DNA of 64,000 nt, from assembly GCA_964371305.1 (NCBI GenBank), contig CAYJLA010000004.1:3481-67480 (forward strand), read 5' to 3'. Shown here piece by piece: positions 8,137 to 17,603 of this stretch. The notes beneath the pieces were generated by a model, which was given only the letters and a program-made list of their open reading frames with translations, searched no databases and was not told the DNA's origin. Each line of letters begins with the position of its first letter. Position 1 is the stretch's first letter. The translations under genes and the position numbers were made by a program. The DNA comes from CAYJLA01 sp964371305. GTDB lineage: Bacteria > Bacillota_I > Bacilli_A > RFN20 > CAG-826.

Positions 8137-10482
8137 CTATGTTTTCCAAAATGATTTTAAATTATCTTTAATTTCTTCAGGAGAAAGTACTACATCATAA
8201 TGTCTCCATTCGTGCTTAAAAAGTGATGTATAAGCACTTGAAAGGTACCTATCATCTATCAAAAGCGCTGCACCGCGGTCGTTTTCGGTTCTTATTAATC
8301 TACCTACTGATTGCATAATTTTATTTAAACCTGGATTGGTGTACGCATATTCATATCCTACTCTCGGTTCAATTTTCTCATCATAATAAGTTTTAATTAG
8401 TTCATTCTCAAAAGATAATGAAGGGAGTCCAACTCCCACTATAACAACACCAATTAGTCTATCCTCTACTAAATCTATGCCTTCTGAAAAACTGCCTCCC
8501 ATAACTGCAATACATATTGTTGTTTTTTTAGGGTTATACTCAAATGAAGCAAGGATAATTTGTTTATCAATATCGGTCATGTCTTTACTTTGTATGAATA
8601 CACTGTAATTTTTTTCACCATCGAAATAACTTCTTAACGCATCTAAATATTCGAAAGAAGGAACATAAACAAAATAATTCCCGATCTTCTCTGAGATGAA
8701 TGATTCTACCATATCTGATACTTTTTCATAAGATGCGTTTCTATTCTTGTATTTTATCGAAACATTCGGTGCAATCATGAGTTTGAGTTGGTCAGCACTG
8801 AAAGGAGAATTCAATAATAAATATGGTGCTTGGCTTGGTTTATTACACATTGACGATATGTAATAATCTATGGGAGATAACGTTGCTGAAAAGAAACAAA
8901 TAGAATTAACGAGACTTGTTGCATAACTAATTTGTTCACTAGGATCTAAATTAACTATACTAATTTTTATATCATCGTTAGATTTCTTTAGATGTAAGAT
9001 TGAGTTATTATTCAACTCTTCGTGTAACGTCAAAAATTTATATATAGACATAGAAAAATCATCCATTGAACTATTCATAAAACTAGAGTAATTACTTTTA
9101 ATTTTTTTGAATATATCTTGAATCTTGACTAGTGCCTTCATTAACTTCTCATCAAGTATATCCAGTACATAATCGCCATCATTCAATGTGTTTTTTAATT
9201 CCGTAAAATACTTCTTCAGTGAATTGAATGGAGTATGTATTTTCTTATCATCTATACTCTTAACTATGTTAAATACTACTAAAAAATTACTAAATATTAA
9301 CTTTTCTGAATAATTACTTCTTGATCTATCAATTAAATTGTGAGCTTCATCTACTAAGACAATATGGTTTTTAGAAACCGATCCTGTGAAGTGTCTTTGA
9401 AACCTTGCAAACGGACAAAAGAAATAATTATAGTCGCATATAACGACATCTGCTACTGATGAGATATCTAGCGATAACTCAAATGGACACATCATATTTT
9501 CTTGTGCTAAAGAAATTAATTCATTATGCCCAATTGGTTCATTACGTTTAACAACATTTTTTATTACATCATTTAGCTTTGTGTAGTAATCTTTAGCGTA
9601 TGGGCAATCATCAGGATTACACAGCTTTTTCCCATTTAGACACATTTTATCTTTTGCTTTAATCGTTATAGCAATGTTTTTTAATCCATTGTTGTGCATT
9701 ATATTTATTGAATTTATTGCACTTTCTTGCCCACTATTCTTAGCAGTCAGGTAAAATATCTTGGCACTGCTGTTAGTAGTTTTTAAATATTTGATACTCG
9801 GAAATAATGTGGATATAGTTTTACCAATACCTGTTGGAGCTTCGACAAACAAAGTGCCGCCCTCTTTACAAGTAGAGTATACATATTTTGCAAGATCATA
9901 CTGCCCTTCTCTATAAGTTCCATGCGGAAACTTCAAAGCATCAATGGTTTTGTTTCTAGTTTTAATTCTTTTACTAACGAGTTTATCGAATTGTATATAC
10001 GATTCAAAAACTTGTTCAACATCAGCTTGTAAAGTTGTTATATCTAAACAGTAGTCATATTCTTTCGTTTCATTGCTTATTTGAGATATGTAAACTAATT
10101 TAATCCTTATGTTTGCCAACTTATGATTCAATGCATAAATCAAAGCATAAATTTTAGCTTGAGATAGATGCCATAATTCATTTTGAATATGAAACTCAAC
10201 TAGATTGCCGACTGTCGACTTAATTTCGGTTATGGTAATTTCCTTATCTATTGTAAGACCATCAGCTATTCCATCTATGTTAAAAACATAATTTTTATAT
10301 TCAAAAGTACGACGCAATGGATATTCAGAATAGTAGTTATGAGGCTGCTTAGACTGATACAATGAATGAATCTTCGTTCCCTCTTTCATAGTTTGATTAT
10401 TAAATATTCTATTATCGATATGCCCGGAACGTAGAAAAAAGTCTATTAAACTATGTACAGATATATTGATTATTTTAGACAT
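8137..10482 (-). CDS. RecB-family nuclease fused to Rad3/DinG-type Fe-S helicase
   Basis: In this 781-aa protein the N-terminal about 130 residues look like a PD-(D/E)xK nuclease of the Cas4/RecB type: H39 in EGTKIH, an acidic residue at D70 or D74, E86-I-K88 and the QxxxY-like Q108. The rest is a superfamily 2 helicase of the XPD/DinG class: Walker A APTGIGKT (about 215-222), four Cys in CLNGKKLCNPDDC...MCPF for a [4Fe-4S] cluster, the VDEAHN box and a C-terminal QSVGRLIR motif VI. It probably unwinds and cuts DNA in repair. The start lies 1 bp after the fmt stop, so it is coupled to fmt. Confidence 0.85.
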   Translation of the reverse strand: MSKIINISVHSLIDFFLRSGHIDNRIFNNQTMKEGTKIHSLYQSKQPHNYYSEYPLRRTFEYKNYVFNIDGIADGLTIDKEITITEIKSTVGNLVEFHIQNELWHLSQAKIYALIYALNHKLANIRIKLVYISQISNETKEYDYCLDITTLQADVEQVFESYIQFDKLVSKRIKTRNKTIDALKFPHGTYREGQYDLAKYVYSTCKEGGTLFVEAPTGIGKTISTLFPSIKYLKTTNSSAKIFYLTAKNSGQESAINSINIMHNNGLKNIAITIKAKDKMCLNGKKLCNPDDCPYAKDYYTKLNDVIKNVVKRNEPIGHNELISLAQENMMCPFELSLDISSVADVVICDYNYFFCPFARFQRHFTGSVSKNHIVLVDEAHNLIDRSRSNYSEKLIFSNFLVVFNIVKSIDDKKIHTPFNSLKKYFTELKNTLNDGDYVLDILDEKLMKALVKIQDIFKKIKSNYSSFMNSSMDDFSMSIYKFLTLHEELNNNSILHLKKSNDDIKISIVNLDPSEQISYATSLVNSICFFSATLSPIDYYISSMCNKPSQAPYLLLNSPFSADQLKLMIAPNVSIKYKNRNASYEKVSDMVESFISEKIGNYFVYVPSFEYLDALRSYFDGEKNYSVFIQSKDMTDIDKQIILASFEYNPKKTTICIAVMGGSFSEGIDLVEDRLIGVVIVGVGLPSLSFENELIKTYYDEKIEPRVGYEYAYTNPGLNKIMQSVGRLIRTENDRGAALLIDDRYLSSAYTSLFKHEWRHYDVVLSPEEIKDNLKSFWKT

Positions 10483-10483
10483 T

Positions 10484-11482
10484 TTATTTTAAAACGGAAC
10501 CCAAAAGATTTTGTCTCCCATTAGCAAATGATTTCCAATCACTTATAGACTTACCTTCTAATTGTAATGTCTTGATGACTACAAATCCATCCTTAGCAAC
10601 ATACTTTATTCCACCATTAGTACTTACTATTTCACCAATGTTTCTATTATCGTGATTGACCACTTCATAAGTTGCACTTAATATTTTTAGCTTTTTCTCA
10701 TCTAAAAAAACATATGCACCTGGGTTAGAAGATAATCCTCTGATGATGTTAAATTGTTTATATGAATCATTTGCCAGATCTAGTTTTTCTTCTTCTTTTG
10801 TAATTTTTGGCGCCATCGTTATATTTAATTCATTTTGTTTTTCACCACTTATGAGATTATTCAAAAATAGATCCAACGCTTCATCAACTATTTGTTTAGA
10901 TGCATCAATCACTTTGATTAAAAGAGAATCAAAATTATCTTCTTCTTTTATATCGAATGTAGATGTAACGTAAACTTTTCCAGCATCCATTTCATTAGTC
11001 ATTTCCATTAAACATACACCGCTTCTATCATCACCGTTCATTATCGCTCTTTGAATAGGGGCAGCACCTCTATATTTAGGTAATAAAGATGCATGAAAAT
11101 TGATGCAACCTAAGTTAGGGATGTCTAAAAGTTCTTGTGGGACTATTTGTCCATATGCAAAAGTAATTATTACATCAGGACATAACTCTTTAATGAACTC
11201 ATAGTCTAATCTAATTTTTTTTGGTTGAAAGACTGGGATATTGTATTTAATTGCTATTTCCTTTGTAGGAACATGCTTTATAACGTTTTTTCTGCCAACA
11301 GGTTTATCTTCTTGTGCAATTAACGCCACTACATTGTAATTATTTATCACAAGATATTCTAGCAAAGACGCACTGTGAGCAGGAGTGCCCATATAAATGA
11401 TCCTTTTATCTTTTGCAATATTGCTAATATGAGCGAGAGGTACATCTTTTGTATATAAGTTATTTTGAATCGTTAATTTCAT
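10484..11482 (-). CDS. fmt: Methionyl-tRNA formyltransferase
   Basis: The 332-aa enzyme formylates Met-tRNAfMet. The formyl-folate binding motif is clear in NFHASLLPKYRGAAPIQ, and the Rossmann start IIYMGTP is present. About 25 extra residues precede that start compared with usual family members, and no alternative ATG, GTG or TTG lies closer, so the extension appears genuine. A TATAAT box is at 11499-11504, giving a leader of about 10 nt with only a weak AGAG ribosome site. It heads the fmt-helicase-lepA direction. Confidence 0.95.
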   Translation of the reverse strand: MKLTIQNNLYTKDVPLAHISNIAKDKRIIYMGTPAHSASLLEYLVINNYNVVALIAQEDKPVGRKNVIKHVPTKEIAIKYNIPVFQPKKIRLDYEFIKELCPDVIITFAYGQIVPQELLDIPNLGCINFHASLLPKYRGAAPIQRAIMNGDDRSGVCLMEMTNEMDAGKVYVTSTFDIKEEDNFDSLLIKVIDASKQIVDEALDLFLNNLISGEKQNELNITMAPKITKEEEKLDLANDSYKQFNIIRGLSSNPGAYVFLDEKKLKILSATYEVVNHDNRNIGEIVSTNGGIKYVAKDGFVVIKTLQLEGKSISDWKSFANGRQNLLGSVLK

Positions 11483-11612
11483 ATATTTATCTCTAATAGT
11501 ATTATACTAGAAACTATCTATTTTGAGTATGTATATTTTGCTTAAAAAACGTTGTAGTTATAATAATAATTATACATATACAAAGATATACAGCATCTTT
11601 TCATTTTTTATG

Positions 11613-11641
11613 TTGTATTTTTGATAATATTTTGATATATT
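11613..11641 (+). promoter_or_regulatory. Predicted rpsT promoter
   Basis: TTGTAT (11613-11618), a 17-bp spacer, then TATATT (11636-11641) preceded by TGA, an extended -10. An imperfect inverted repeat of 9 bp at 11589-11618 covers the -35 element. Confidence 0.55.
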
Positions 11642-11669
11642 AAATAAGAGATTAAAAGAGGTATACAAG

Positions 11670-11936
11670 ATGGCACAAATCAAATCACAAATTAAACGCA
11701 TTAGAACTAATGAAGAAGCAAGACAAAGAAATGCAAGTGCAAAAAGCAGAGTACGCACTCAAGTTAAAAAAGTACGTGCAGCAGCAGCCGCTAAAAATCT
11801 TGAACTCGCTAGAACTGAATTAGAAGTAGCATATAAATACATTGATAAAAATGTTTCAAGCGGCGTATACAAGAAAAATACAGCAGCTAGAAAAAAATCT
11901 GATTTAGCAAAATTAGTTAATGGATTAGCTGAATAA
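11670..11936 (+). CDS. rpsT: 30S ribosomal protein S20
   Basis: The 88-aa, very basic, helical protein starts MAQIKSQIKRIRTNEEARQR and matches S20, an early-binding protein of the 16S 5' domain. A strong Shine-Dalgarno (AAGAGG) precedes the ATG. In Bacillus rpsT also lies next to holA; here it faces holA, with stops 0 bp apart. A hairpin just beyond the stop, inside holA, can end its transcript. Confidence 0.97.
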   Translation: MAQIKSQIKRIRTNEEARQRNASAKSRVRTQVKKVRAAAAAKNLELARTELEVAYKYIDKNVSSGVYKKNTAARKKSDLAKLVNGLAE

Positions 11937-12890
11937 TTAAAAATTAATTATAAATAATTCAAATGCAACAAAGCGGTCGACAAGGCCGCTTTTAATTTGT
12001 AAATCTAATTTGTAAAGCTTTTCAAAAATGCTTGAAAGATCATTCAATGAGAACTTACCACTATTTCTTAAAGTAATATCAACTCGTGTGTTTTTTGTTT
12101 TTAATTCATTTGCAATTTGCGTTGAACTCATTCCAATCTTAGAAAGAAATTTAGCTTGATAAACAAATCTAAATGCGTTGCCTATCAACGAAATAAGCGT
12201 TATTGGTTCAACATTAGCAACTCTTAAATCGTTAAATATGATTAAGGCTTGTTTATTATCTCTTTTTAACAATGCATTAGTTAATTGAAAAACATTTTCT
12301 TCTAAAGGTTTTTTAACTAATATTTTTACATCCTCTATTTTAATATTTTTGCTATATAAAGTAAGTTTATCAATTTCATTTATTCCTCTTGAAACGTCAT
12401 TTGTGGTTCTAGAAGCTAGTTCAATAAGAGCATCATTTGATATTTCTGAGCCTCTTTTTTTTACTAATATATGAACGGCCTTCTCCCAGTCCTTTCCGGT
12501 TAAATTTGCAGTCAAAGTATGTATTTCACCACACTTTTCAATAAGTGTGTATATTTTTGACTTCGTATCAACGTTGTTACAATTGACGCTAATGATTAGA
12601 TCATTAACGTCGTGTTGATTGTTAATGTAATCGATTAATAAATCAGTATTGTATTGCCCTTTTACTTTTGCATCTTTATCTAAAAATATGCAATCACTAG
12701 CAATCACTATTTTTTTATCGAGTGTTAAAGAATTTGAATTCACCTCGAAAACTATTTCTTCTATTGAAGACTCACTAGCATCTATTTTTATGCAATTAAA
12801 GTCATCAGCTATACCAATTGAATCTTTAACAATTTTACCAATTTGTTTGACTCTATAAGATGGTTCTGATGAATACAATAAATAAATCAT
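11937..12890 (-). CDS. holA: DNA polymerase III delta subunit
   Basis: The product is 317 aa from the ATG at 12890. A longer GTG-started version from 12914 would overlap comEC and adds residues unlike the family. The start MIYLLYSSEPSYRVKQ is typical of HolA, the clamp-loader subunit that opens the beta sliding clamp. The C-terminal part, with helices around RDNKQALIIFNDLRVANVEPITLI, fits the family. It is the last gene of comEA-comEC-holA, the same order as in Bacillus. A terminator hairpin lies inside its last codons. Confidence 0.92.
   Translation of the reverse strand: MIYLLYSSEPSYRVKQIGKIVKDSIGIADDFNCIKIDASESSIEEIVFEVNSNSLTLDKKIVIASDCIFLDKDAKVKGQYNTDLLIDYINNQHDVNDLIISVNCNNVDTKSKIYTLIEKCGEIHTLTANLTGKDWEKAVHILVKKRGSEISNDALIELASRTTNDVSRGINEIDKLTLYSKNIKIEDVKILVKKPLEENVFQLTNALLKRDNKQALIIFNDLRVANVEPITLISLIGNAFRFVYQAKFLSKIGMSSTQIANELKTKNTRVDITLRNSGKFSLNDLSSIFEKLYKLDLQIKSGLVDRFVAFELFIINF
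11970..11996 (+). terminator. rpsT terminator, embedded in the holA 3' end
   Basis: A 9-bp stem (one G-T pair) pairs 11970-11978 with 11984-11992 around a 5-nt loop and is followed by TTTAATTTG. It serves rpsT on the plus strand while encoding the C-terminus of HolA on the other strand. Confidence 0.6.
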
Positions 12891-12897
12891 ATTATCA

Positions 12898-14916
12898 TTA
12901 TAATTTATTAGCACTAAAACTTGTATAAGTAATTGTTCCTTCTTTATCAGTTCTACGTATTTTTATATTATTCTCATTTAACAGATTGATAACTTCACTG
13001 TGTGGATGACCATACGAATTTTGTCCAGAACTAATTACTGCTTCAACTGGTGATGTGCGTTTTAAAAATTCTAACGAAGTAGATGTATTTGATCCATGAT
13101 GCCCTACTTTTAAAACATCACACTCTAGATCTACAGAAGAATATATCAAATCTTCTTCAACTTTTTTATCTATGTCGCCTGTTAGTAGAAACTTTTTTCC
13201 TAATATATTTATATTAAACACAAATGAGTTTTTATTATCATCATTATAATTAATTCTATTCAAGTTATTAAACATTATGCCATTTATTACAACAGGTTCA
13301 AGAAGAGTATTCTGATATACACGTTTAACATTGAAATTAGATACTAGCTCGGAAAGAGCACCATTATGATCGTAATCATTATGAGTAATGAATATTGCAT
13401 CTATGTTATAAATTTTACGCTTTTTAAAATATGGCATTAAAACATCATTAGCAATATCTTTATACAAATTTCCGCCCGTATCAATCAAAATATGAGTCAT
13501 TCCTTTTTCAATTAAAACGCAATCACCCTGTCCTACATTTATAAAACTAATAGCTTCACTATTTAATACACTATTCCATGGAATTATTTGTAATCCAATA
13601 GAAAACATTAGTACAAAACACCAGATCTTTACTAGTCTAAAGTATTGTATTTGTATAAGATGTAAACAAACCACGAATATTAAATAATATATTAAAATAT
13701 GAACTTCGTGAATGAAACCGGCATATAAAATAATATTAAAAGTTGAAAGAATGGCGCCATATTCAAACAAGATATTAACAAGTGTATTCATTAAACCATT
13801 TATTGGTAAAAAATAAAGATTAGCAACTGATAACGAAAACATAATTGCGTTTACAGGTATAATTAATTGGTTAAATATAATTCCTAGTACTGAAAGTTCA
13901 TTCGATGTAGTTACTGATATTGGAAGAAAAAATAGATATATTAATGCTGCACTTTTTAAGTATCTTGTGCTTCGCTTTCCATTATATATGCTGACATTCA
14001 TAAATAAATACAAGTAAGATACTAAAATACCTAAATAAAAACCCATTTGTTTTAAAATAAATGGATTACATATTCCAATCACGATATATATAAGTGTAGT
14101 AAATTGAGTTTGATCATATTTATCGTTTAATTTGTACTTATTAAATAGATACGCTGTTTTAGAAATGAATATTCGAAAAACACTTACTTTTGCAATACCA
14201 AATAAGAAAAACCAAGAAAAGAATATATAAGTAAATGTATATGACTTCTTTTCGCTGAACTTCAATAAAACTATTTTGTAAATAAATGTAAACAACATGT
14301 TTATGAAAACTCCACTAGAGGAAAATAAGAAAATTACATTTAATTCATCTGCAATGCCTATGATACTTGAATCATAGTCTTTATCACCAAACAATATGCT
14401 ATTTACAAATGCTTTCGTTTCCTCTTGGTAACCTGCTAAAAAACTTTTCTTATATTTGTTTAATTCAAGAAGATTATCAAACACATATTCTTGTTTATAG
14501 ATCATCAATTCGTAATAAATACCAAGATTATTTAGGTACGCTGAGAAGTCAAAATCGCTTTCTAAAACATTAAAATCATGATGTTCTTTTCTGCCATGAA
14601 TTCTTAATACATCGCCTACTTCTTTATCAGTTTCTTTCTCGTATACATAAAATTTCTCTCCAAAATTACTACCTATAAAGTAGTTATTCGATACATCAAT
14701 GACTAATATTTCGTATGTTCCTTCCTTAGGGGTAAAGTCAAACCTTATCGAAGTAATGACAAGTAGCGATAAACCAAGGGTAAATGCAATCATTAAACAC
14801 TTTCTGTTTTTATATAGTCGAGTTCCTATTAAAAACAGTCCACATAAACAAATAAGTGGACTGTTCAATAAATTTACGCACAGTAAAATGGATAGAAAAA
14901 CATATATAACGTTCAT
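12898..14916 (-). CDS. comEC: ComEC/Rec2 competence DNA channel
   Basis: The 672-aa membrane protein has N-terminal hydrophobic segments, a soluble region, the multi-pass competence domain (about 160-430) and a C-terminal metallo-beta-lactamase-like domain with INVGQGDCVLIEK, THNDYDHNGAL and VGHHGSNTS. Family role: it passes single-stranded DNA across the membrane, and the hydrolase domain may degrade the other strand. The ATG overlaps the comEA stop by 4 bp. No pilus or other late competence genes are in the window. Confidence 0.95.
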   Translation of the reverse strand: MNVIYVFLSILLCVNLLNSPLICLCGLFLIGTRLYKNRKCLMIAFTLGLSLLVITSIRFDFTPKEGTYEILVIDVSNNYFIGSNFGEKFYVYEKETDKEVGDVLRIHGRKEHHDFNVLESDFDFSAYLNNLGIYYELMIYKQEYVFDNLLELNKYKKSFLAGYQEETKAFVNSILFGDKDYDSSIIGIADELNVIFLFSSSGVFINMLFTFIYKIVLLKFSEKKSYTFTYIFFSWFFLFGIAKVSVFRIFISKTAYLFNKYKLNDKYDQTQFTTLIYIVIGICNPFILKQMGFYLGILVSYLYLFMNVSIYNGKRSTRYLKSAALIYLFFLPISVTTSNELSVLGIIFNQLIIPVNAIMFSLSVANLYFLPINGLMNTLVNILFEYGAILSTFNIILYAGFIHEVHILIYYLIFVVCLHLIQIQYFRLVKIWCFVLMFSIGLQIIPWNSVLNSEAISFINVGQGDCVLIEKGMTHILIDTGGNLYKDIANDVLMPYFKKRKIYNIDAIFITHNDYDHNGALSELVSNFNVKRVYQNTLLEPVVINGIMFNNLNRINYNDDNKNSFVFNINILGKKFLLTGDIDKKVEEDLIYSSVDLECDVLKVGHHGSNTSTSLEFLKRTSPVEAVISSGQNSYGHPHSEVINLLNENNIKIRRTDKEGTITYTSFSANKL

Positions 14917-15446
14917 CTTAAAGTAACGTAGTTTTTCATTTGTTCAAACGTAGCAGTACCAATATATGACACTTCCTTTAGCTCTTCGATACAATCAAAA
15001 GGATTTGATAATCTATAAGTCACTATATTTGCAGCCACATTTGATTTAACACCATTAATTAACAATAATTCAGATTCACTTGCTGCATTAATATTGTATT
15101 TAACCAAAGGTTTATCGCCACATATATCAGCTAAATCATACAATGGTGCAATATAATAAGATTGGTTATCAACTAAAGAAAACGAAACATTGTATGCTAA
15201 CTCATCAGCATTTGATGTTACTCCGCCAGCAGTGTCTATGAGTGTTTGTAGTGTAGAACCTTTTTCAATAATAAAAGTTCCTGGTCTAACTACCTCACCG
15301 CTTATTGTTACATTAATTGCATTTTCATTTCCTGGTTGTAATGTTGTGCTAGTATTATTTAAAACATTTGAACCATAGTCTAAAAATGAAAGTGCAGCAA
15401 TAACTATGATAGACATTACAACAACTCCTATAATCATTTTAAACAT
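14913..15446 (-). CDS. comEA: ComEA-like DNA receptor
   Basis: The 177-aa protein has an N-terminal membrane anchor (about 4-22), an SLBB-type region (VTISGEVVRPGTFIIEKG) and a C-terminal helix-hairpin-helix, INAASESELLLINGVKSNVA, that binds double-stranded DNA. It works with ComEC in DNA uptake. A strong Shine-Dalgarno (AAGGAGGT) precedes the ATG and it heads the comEA-comEC-holA unit. Confidence 0.93.
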   Translation of the reverse strand: MFKMIIGVVVMSIIVIAALSFLDYGSNVLNNTSTTLQPGNENAINVTISGEVVRPGTFIIEKGSTLQTLIDTAGGVTSNADELAYNVSFSLVDNQSYYIAPLYDLADICGDKPLVKYNINAASESELLLINGVKSNVAANIVTYRLSNPFDCIEELKEVSYIGTATFEQMKNYVTLR

Positions 15447-15505
15447 AATATACCTCCTTACTTTTAGTATTGGAGTTATGAATAAAATGTGAATGGATAT
15501 AAGAA

Positions 15506-15531
15506 AAAAAGCACAACGAGTGTGCCTTTTT
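15506..15531 (-). terminator. greA terminator
   Basis: The hairpin pairs GCACA at 15511-15515 with TGTGC at 15521-15525. On the minus strand it is followed by a run of seven T, immediately after the greA stop. Confidence 0.75.
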
Positions 15532-15532
15532 A

Positions 15533-16015
15533 TTAAATGCTTGTTTCTATTTTAACAATTTTGAAGGTTTTGACTTTGCTAGTTGTAAAACTAACTATAT
15601 CTCCTACCATCTTTCCAGATAAAGCTTTCCCTAATGGGGATACATCTGACAAAGTGTCATTCAATGGATCTGCTTCGATTGTTCCAACGATTTTATATAC
15701 TCTTTCTCTTGCATTTGGGTCATCAACATCAACCACTGTTACTATTGAACCTAAACCTACAAGTTTATCGTTGTTTGGAGAAGACTCTACTACTTGTGAA
15801 TGAGATAATATATATTCGATTTCACTGACTCTAGCGACTAATTCAGCTTGCTTATTACGAGCCGCATCATAATCAGCGTTTTCACTCAAGTCACCTTGAC
15901 TTCTAGCGGCTGCAATTTGATCAACTACTTCAGGCATAATGACATCTATTAATTCCCTCAATTCTTTTTCAAGTTTGATTTTTCCCTCTCTTGTTAAACT
16001 ATATGTATTTTGCAT
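15533..16015 (-). CDS. greA: Transcript cleavage factor GreA
   Basis: At 160 aa this is normal for GreA. The N-terminal coiled coil carries the acidic tip (GDLSENADYDAAR), which enters the RNA polymerase secondary channel to stimulate cleavage of backtracked RNA. The C-terminal FKBP-like domain has SPLGKALSGKMVGD. A Shine-Dalgarno (GGAGG) and its own terminator make it a single-gene unit. Confidence 0.97.
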   Translation of the reverse strand: MQNTYSLTREGKIKLEKELRELIDVIMPEVVDQIAAARSQGDLSENADYDAARNKQAELVARVSEIEYILSHSQVVESSPNNDKLVGLGSIVTVVDVDDPNARERVYKIVGTIEADPLNDTLSDVSPLGKALSGKMVGDIVSFTTSKVKTFKIVKIETSI

Positions 16016-16037
16016 AATTCACCTCCGTGATTTATAT

Positions 16038-16067
16038 ATAGTATCATAATCACAACATAAATATCAA
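16038..16067 (-). promoter_or_regulatory. Predicted greA promoter
   Basis: TTGATA (complement of 16062-16067), an 18-bp spacer and TACTAT (complement of 16038-16043) with a TGA extended -10. Confidence 0.45.
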
Positions 16068-16174
16068 ATACTTTATTATATATAATAAATCTATAATTTT
16101 TCATAAATCGCACAAATATTTGATATACGTAATTACCTAAATAAATACTTATAAAAATATATTATGAATTATGA

Positions 16175-16180
16175 TAAAAT
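16175..16180 (+). promoter_or_regulatory. Predicted -10 box, leaderless start of the chromate-type transporter
   Basis: TAAAAT, preceded by TGA (extended -10), lies exactly 6 nt before the ATG at 16187. No Shine-Dalgarno is present. Confidence 0.5.
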
Positions 16181-16186
16181 ACACTT

Positions 16187-16798
16187 ATGGAAAAAAGTAA
16201 CATCAAGCTAACAATAACAAAACTAGCTGTATTATTTTTTACTTTTTTTAAACTAGGCCTTTTCACTTTTGGAGGCGGATATGCAATGATACCTCTAATC
16301 CAAAATGAAGTAGCAGTAAAAAAGAAATGGATACGTGCTGATGAAATCGGAGATATTTTGACGATAAGTGAATCCACTCCTGGCCCTATTGCGGTCAATT
16401 CTTCTACATATATTGGATATAAAGTATGTGGTATACCTGGAGCAATATTTTCAACACTAGGTTTAATTCTCCCATCCTTTATAATTCTTTATGTAATTTC
16501 ATTGTTTATTGAAGATTTTATGCAAATAGAAATAATCGCTAACGCATTTCTTGGAATAAAGTCCGCTGTAAGTATACTTATATTTTCAGGAGCTTATACT
16601 ATATATAAAACAGTTAATAAAAACATCATGTCATATATCATCATGTTCATTGTTTGTACAATGAGTGTTTGTTTTACAATATTCGATATATCATTTTCAT
16701 CAATATACTACATATTAGGTGCTGGATTATTTGGGATTGTATATGCGGTAATTAAAATTCAAAAAGATAAACTAAAAACATTAGGAGAAGAGAAATGA
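16187..16798 (+). CDS. Chromate-type (CHR) transporter, first half
   Basis: The 203-aa membrane protein is one CHR domain: GLFTFGGGYAMIPLI near the start and ESTPGPIAVNSSTYIGY in the middle, followed by hydrophobic helices. Short-chain CHR proteins are encoded as tandem pairs that act as a heterodimer, in place of the single long ChrA. Real substrates are uncertain in many lineages; chromate export is only the family name. The stop overlaps the start of the second half (ATGA). A -10 box 6 nt upstream and no ribosome site suggest a leaderless message. Confidence 0.9.
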   Translation: MEKSNIKLTITKLAVLFFTFFKLGLFTFGGGYAMIPLIQNEVAVKKKWIRADEIGDILTISESTPGPIAVNSSTYIGYKVCGIPGAIFSTLGLILPSFIILYVISLFIEDFMQIEIIANAFLGIKSAVSILIFSGAYTIYKTVNKNIMSYIIMFIVCTMSVCFTIFDISFSSIYYILGAGLFGIVYAVIKIQKDKLKTLGEEK

Positions 16799-17364
16799 TT
16801 GCTTTAGAGCTATTTTTGACTTTTTTCAAAATAGGTTTATTTACTTTTGGTGGAGGTTATAGCGCCATACCTTTAATTACACAAGAAGTACTGAACAAAG
16901 CATGGCTAACTGAGGAGTTGCTTGTTTCCTATATTGCAATTGGCGAATCAACTCCTGGACCATTTTCAATTAATATAGCAACATTAATTGGCAGCGATGT
17001 TGGCGGTTTCTTAGGAAGTGTTTGTGCAACACTAGGTTTTGTTATGCCATCATTACTAATAATTATTATGGTTGCTATATTACTTGCTAAATTCATGCAA
17101 CATAAAGGTGTTAGAATAGTTATAGACATATTAAAACCTGTTATGGTTGGTTTAATTCTTAGTGCTGGTATTTTCATTTTCTTGAACGCTCTAAGCGCCA
17201 CTGGAGCATTAGATACCTTTATTTTTGACATACAATCATTTGGAATTACTTTAATTATTATTTTATTTATGTATGTTTATAAAGTTACAATGAAGAAAAA
17301 AATGCACCCAATATCAATTGTATTGTTTAGTGCATTATTAGGTATGGTAGTATTCCTAGTCTAG
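16795..17364 (+). CDS. Chromate-type (CHR) transporter, second half
   Basis: The 189-aa protein is homologous to its upstream partner (GLFTFGGGYSAIPLI, ESTPGPFSINIATLIG). The ATGA overlap ties its translation to the first half, and an AGGAG ribosome site lies in the end of the first gene. Together they should form one transporter of inverted or parallel halves. The 3' end overlaps the convergent DUF1292 gene by 4 bp. Confidence 0.9.
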   Translation: MIALELFLTFFKIGLFTFGGGYSAIPLITQEVLNKAWLTEELLVSYIAIGESTPGPFSINIATLIGSDVGGFLGSVCATLGFVMPSLLIIIMVAILLAKFMQHKGVRIVIDILKPVMVGLILSAGIFIFLNALSATGALDTFIFDIQSFGITLIIILFMYVYKVTMKKKMHPISIVLFSALLGMVVFLV

Positions 17365-17603
17365 TTTCTTTGCTCTTCAAAAGCATCTAATATCTCAGAT
17401 AATTTTTTAAACAATTCTTCGTCTTCAACTTGATATAGTTCTTCACCATTTACAAGTTCGAAAACCATAACTTCATCCTTATTTGTTTCTTCATATACAA
17501 AAACATACTCTTTATTATTTTCCTCGTCTGCGTAAGTGAATAAAATCTCAAGTTCTCTTGAATTTCCACTTTCATCTACTACACTTAATTTTTCTTTGGT
17601 CAT
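17361..17603 (-). CDS. DUF1292 protein (YrzB-like)
   Basis: The 80-aa acidic protein matches the small DUF1292 family that follows ruvX in many Bacilli. Its core reads LEILFTYADEENNKEYVFVYEE. Its function is unknown. A strong Shine-Dalgarno (AAAGGAGG) lies within the end of ruvX. It is the third gene of alaS-ruvX-DUF1292. Confidence 0.88.
   Translation of the reverse strand: MTKEKLSVVDESGNSRELEILFTYADEENNKEYVFVYEETNKDEVMVFELVNGEELYQVEDEELFKKLSEILDAFEEQRN

Noticed and set aside
11589..11618. Inverted repeat over the rpsT -35 region as an operator
   Set aside because: It is AT-rich and imperfect, with no matching copy elsewhere in the window.
11891..12914. Longer holA starting with GTG at 12914
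   Set aside because: It overlaps comEC and adds eight residues unlike HolA; the ATG at 12890 gives the usual start.
17361..17364. UGA as a tryptophan codon (Mycoplasma code)
   Set aside because: Several genes end at UGA with the next gene starting in the usual ATGA overlap, and Trp is coded by UGG throughout.
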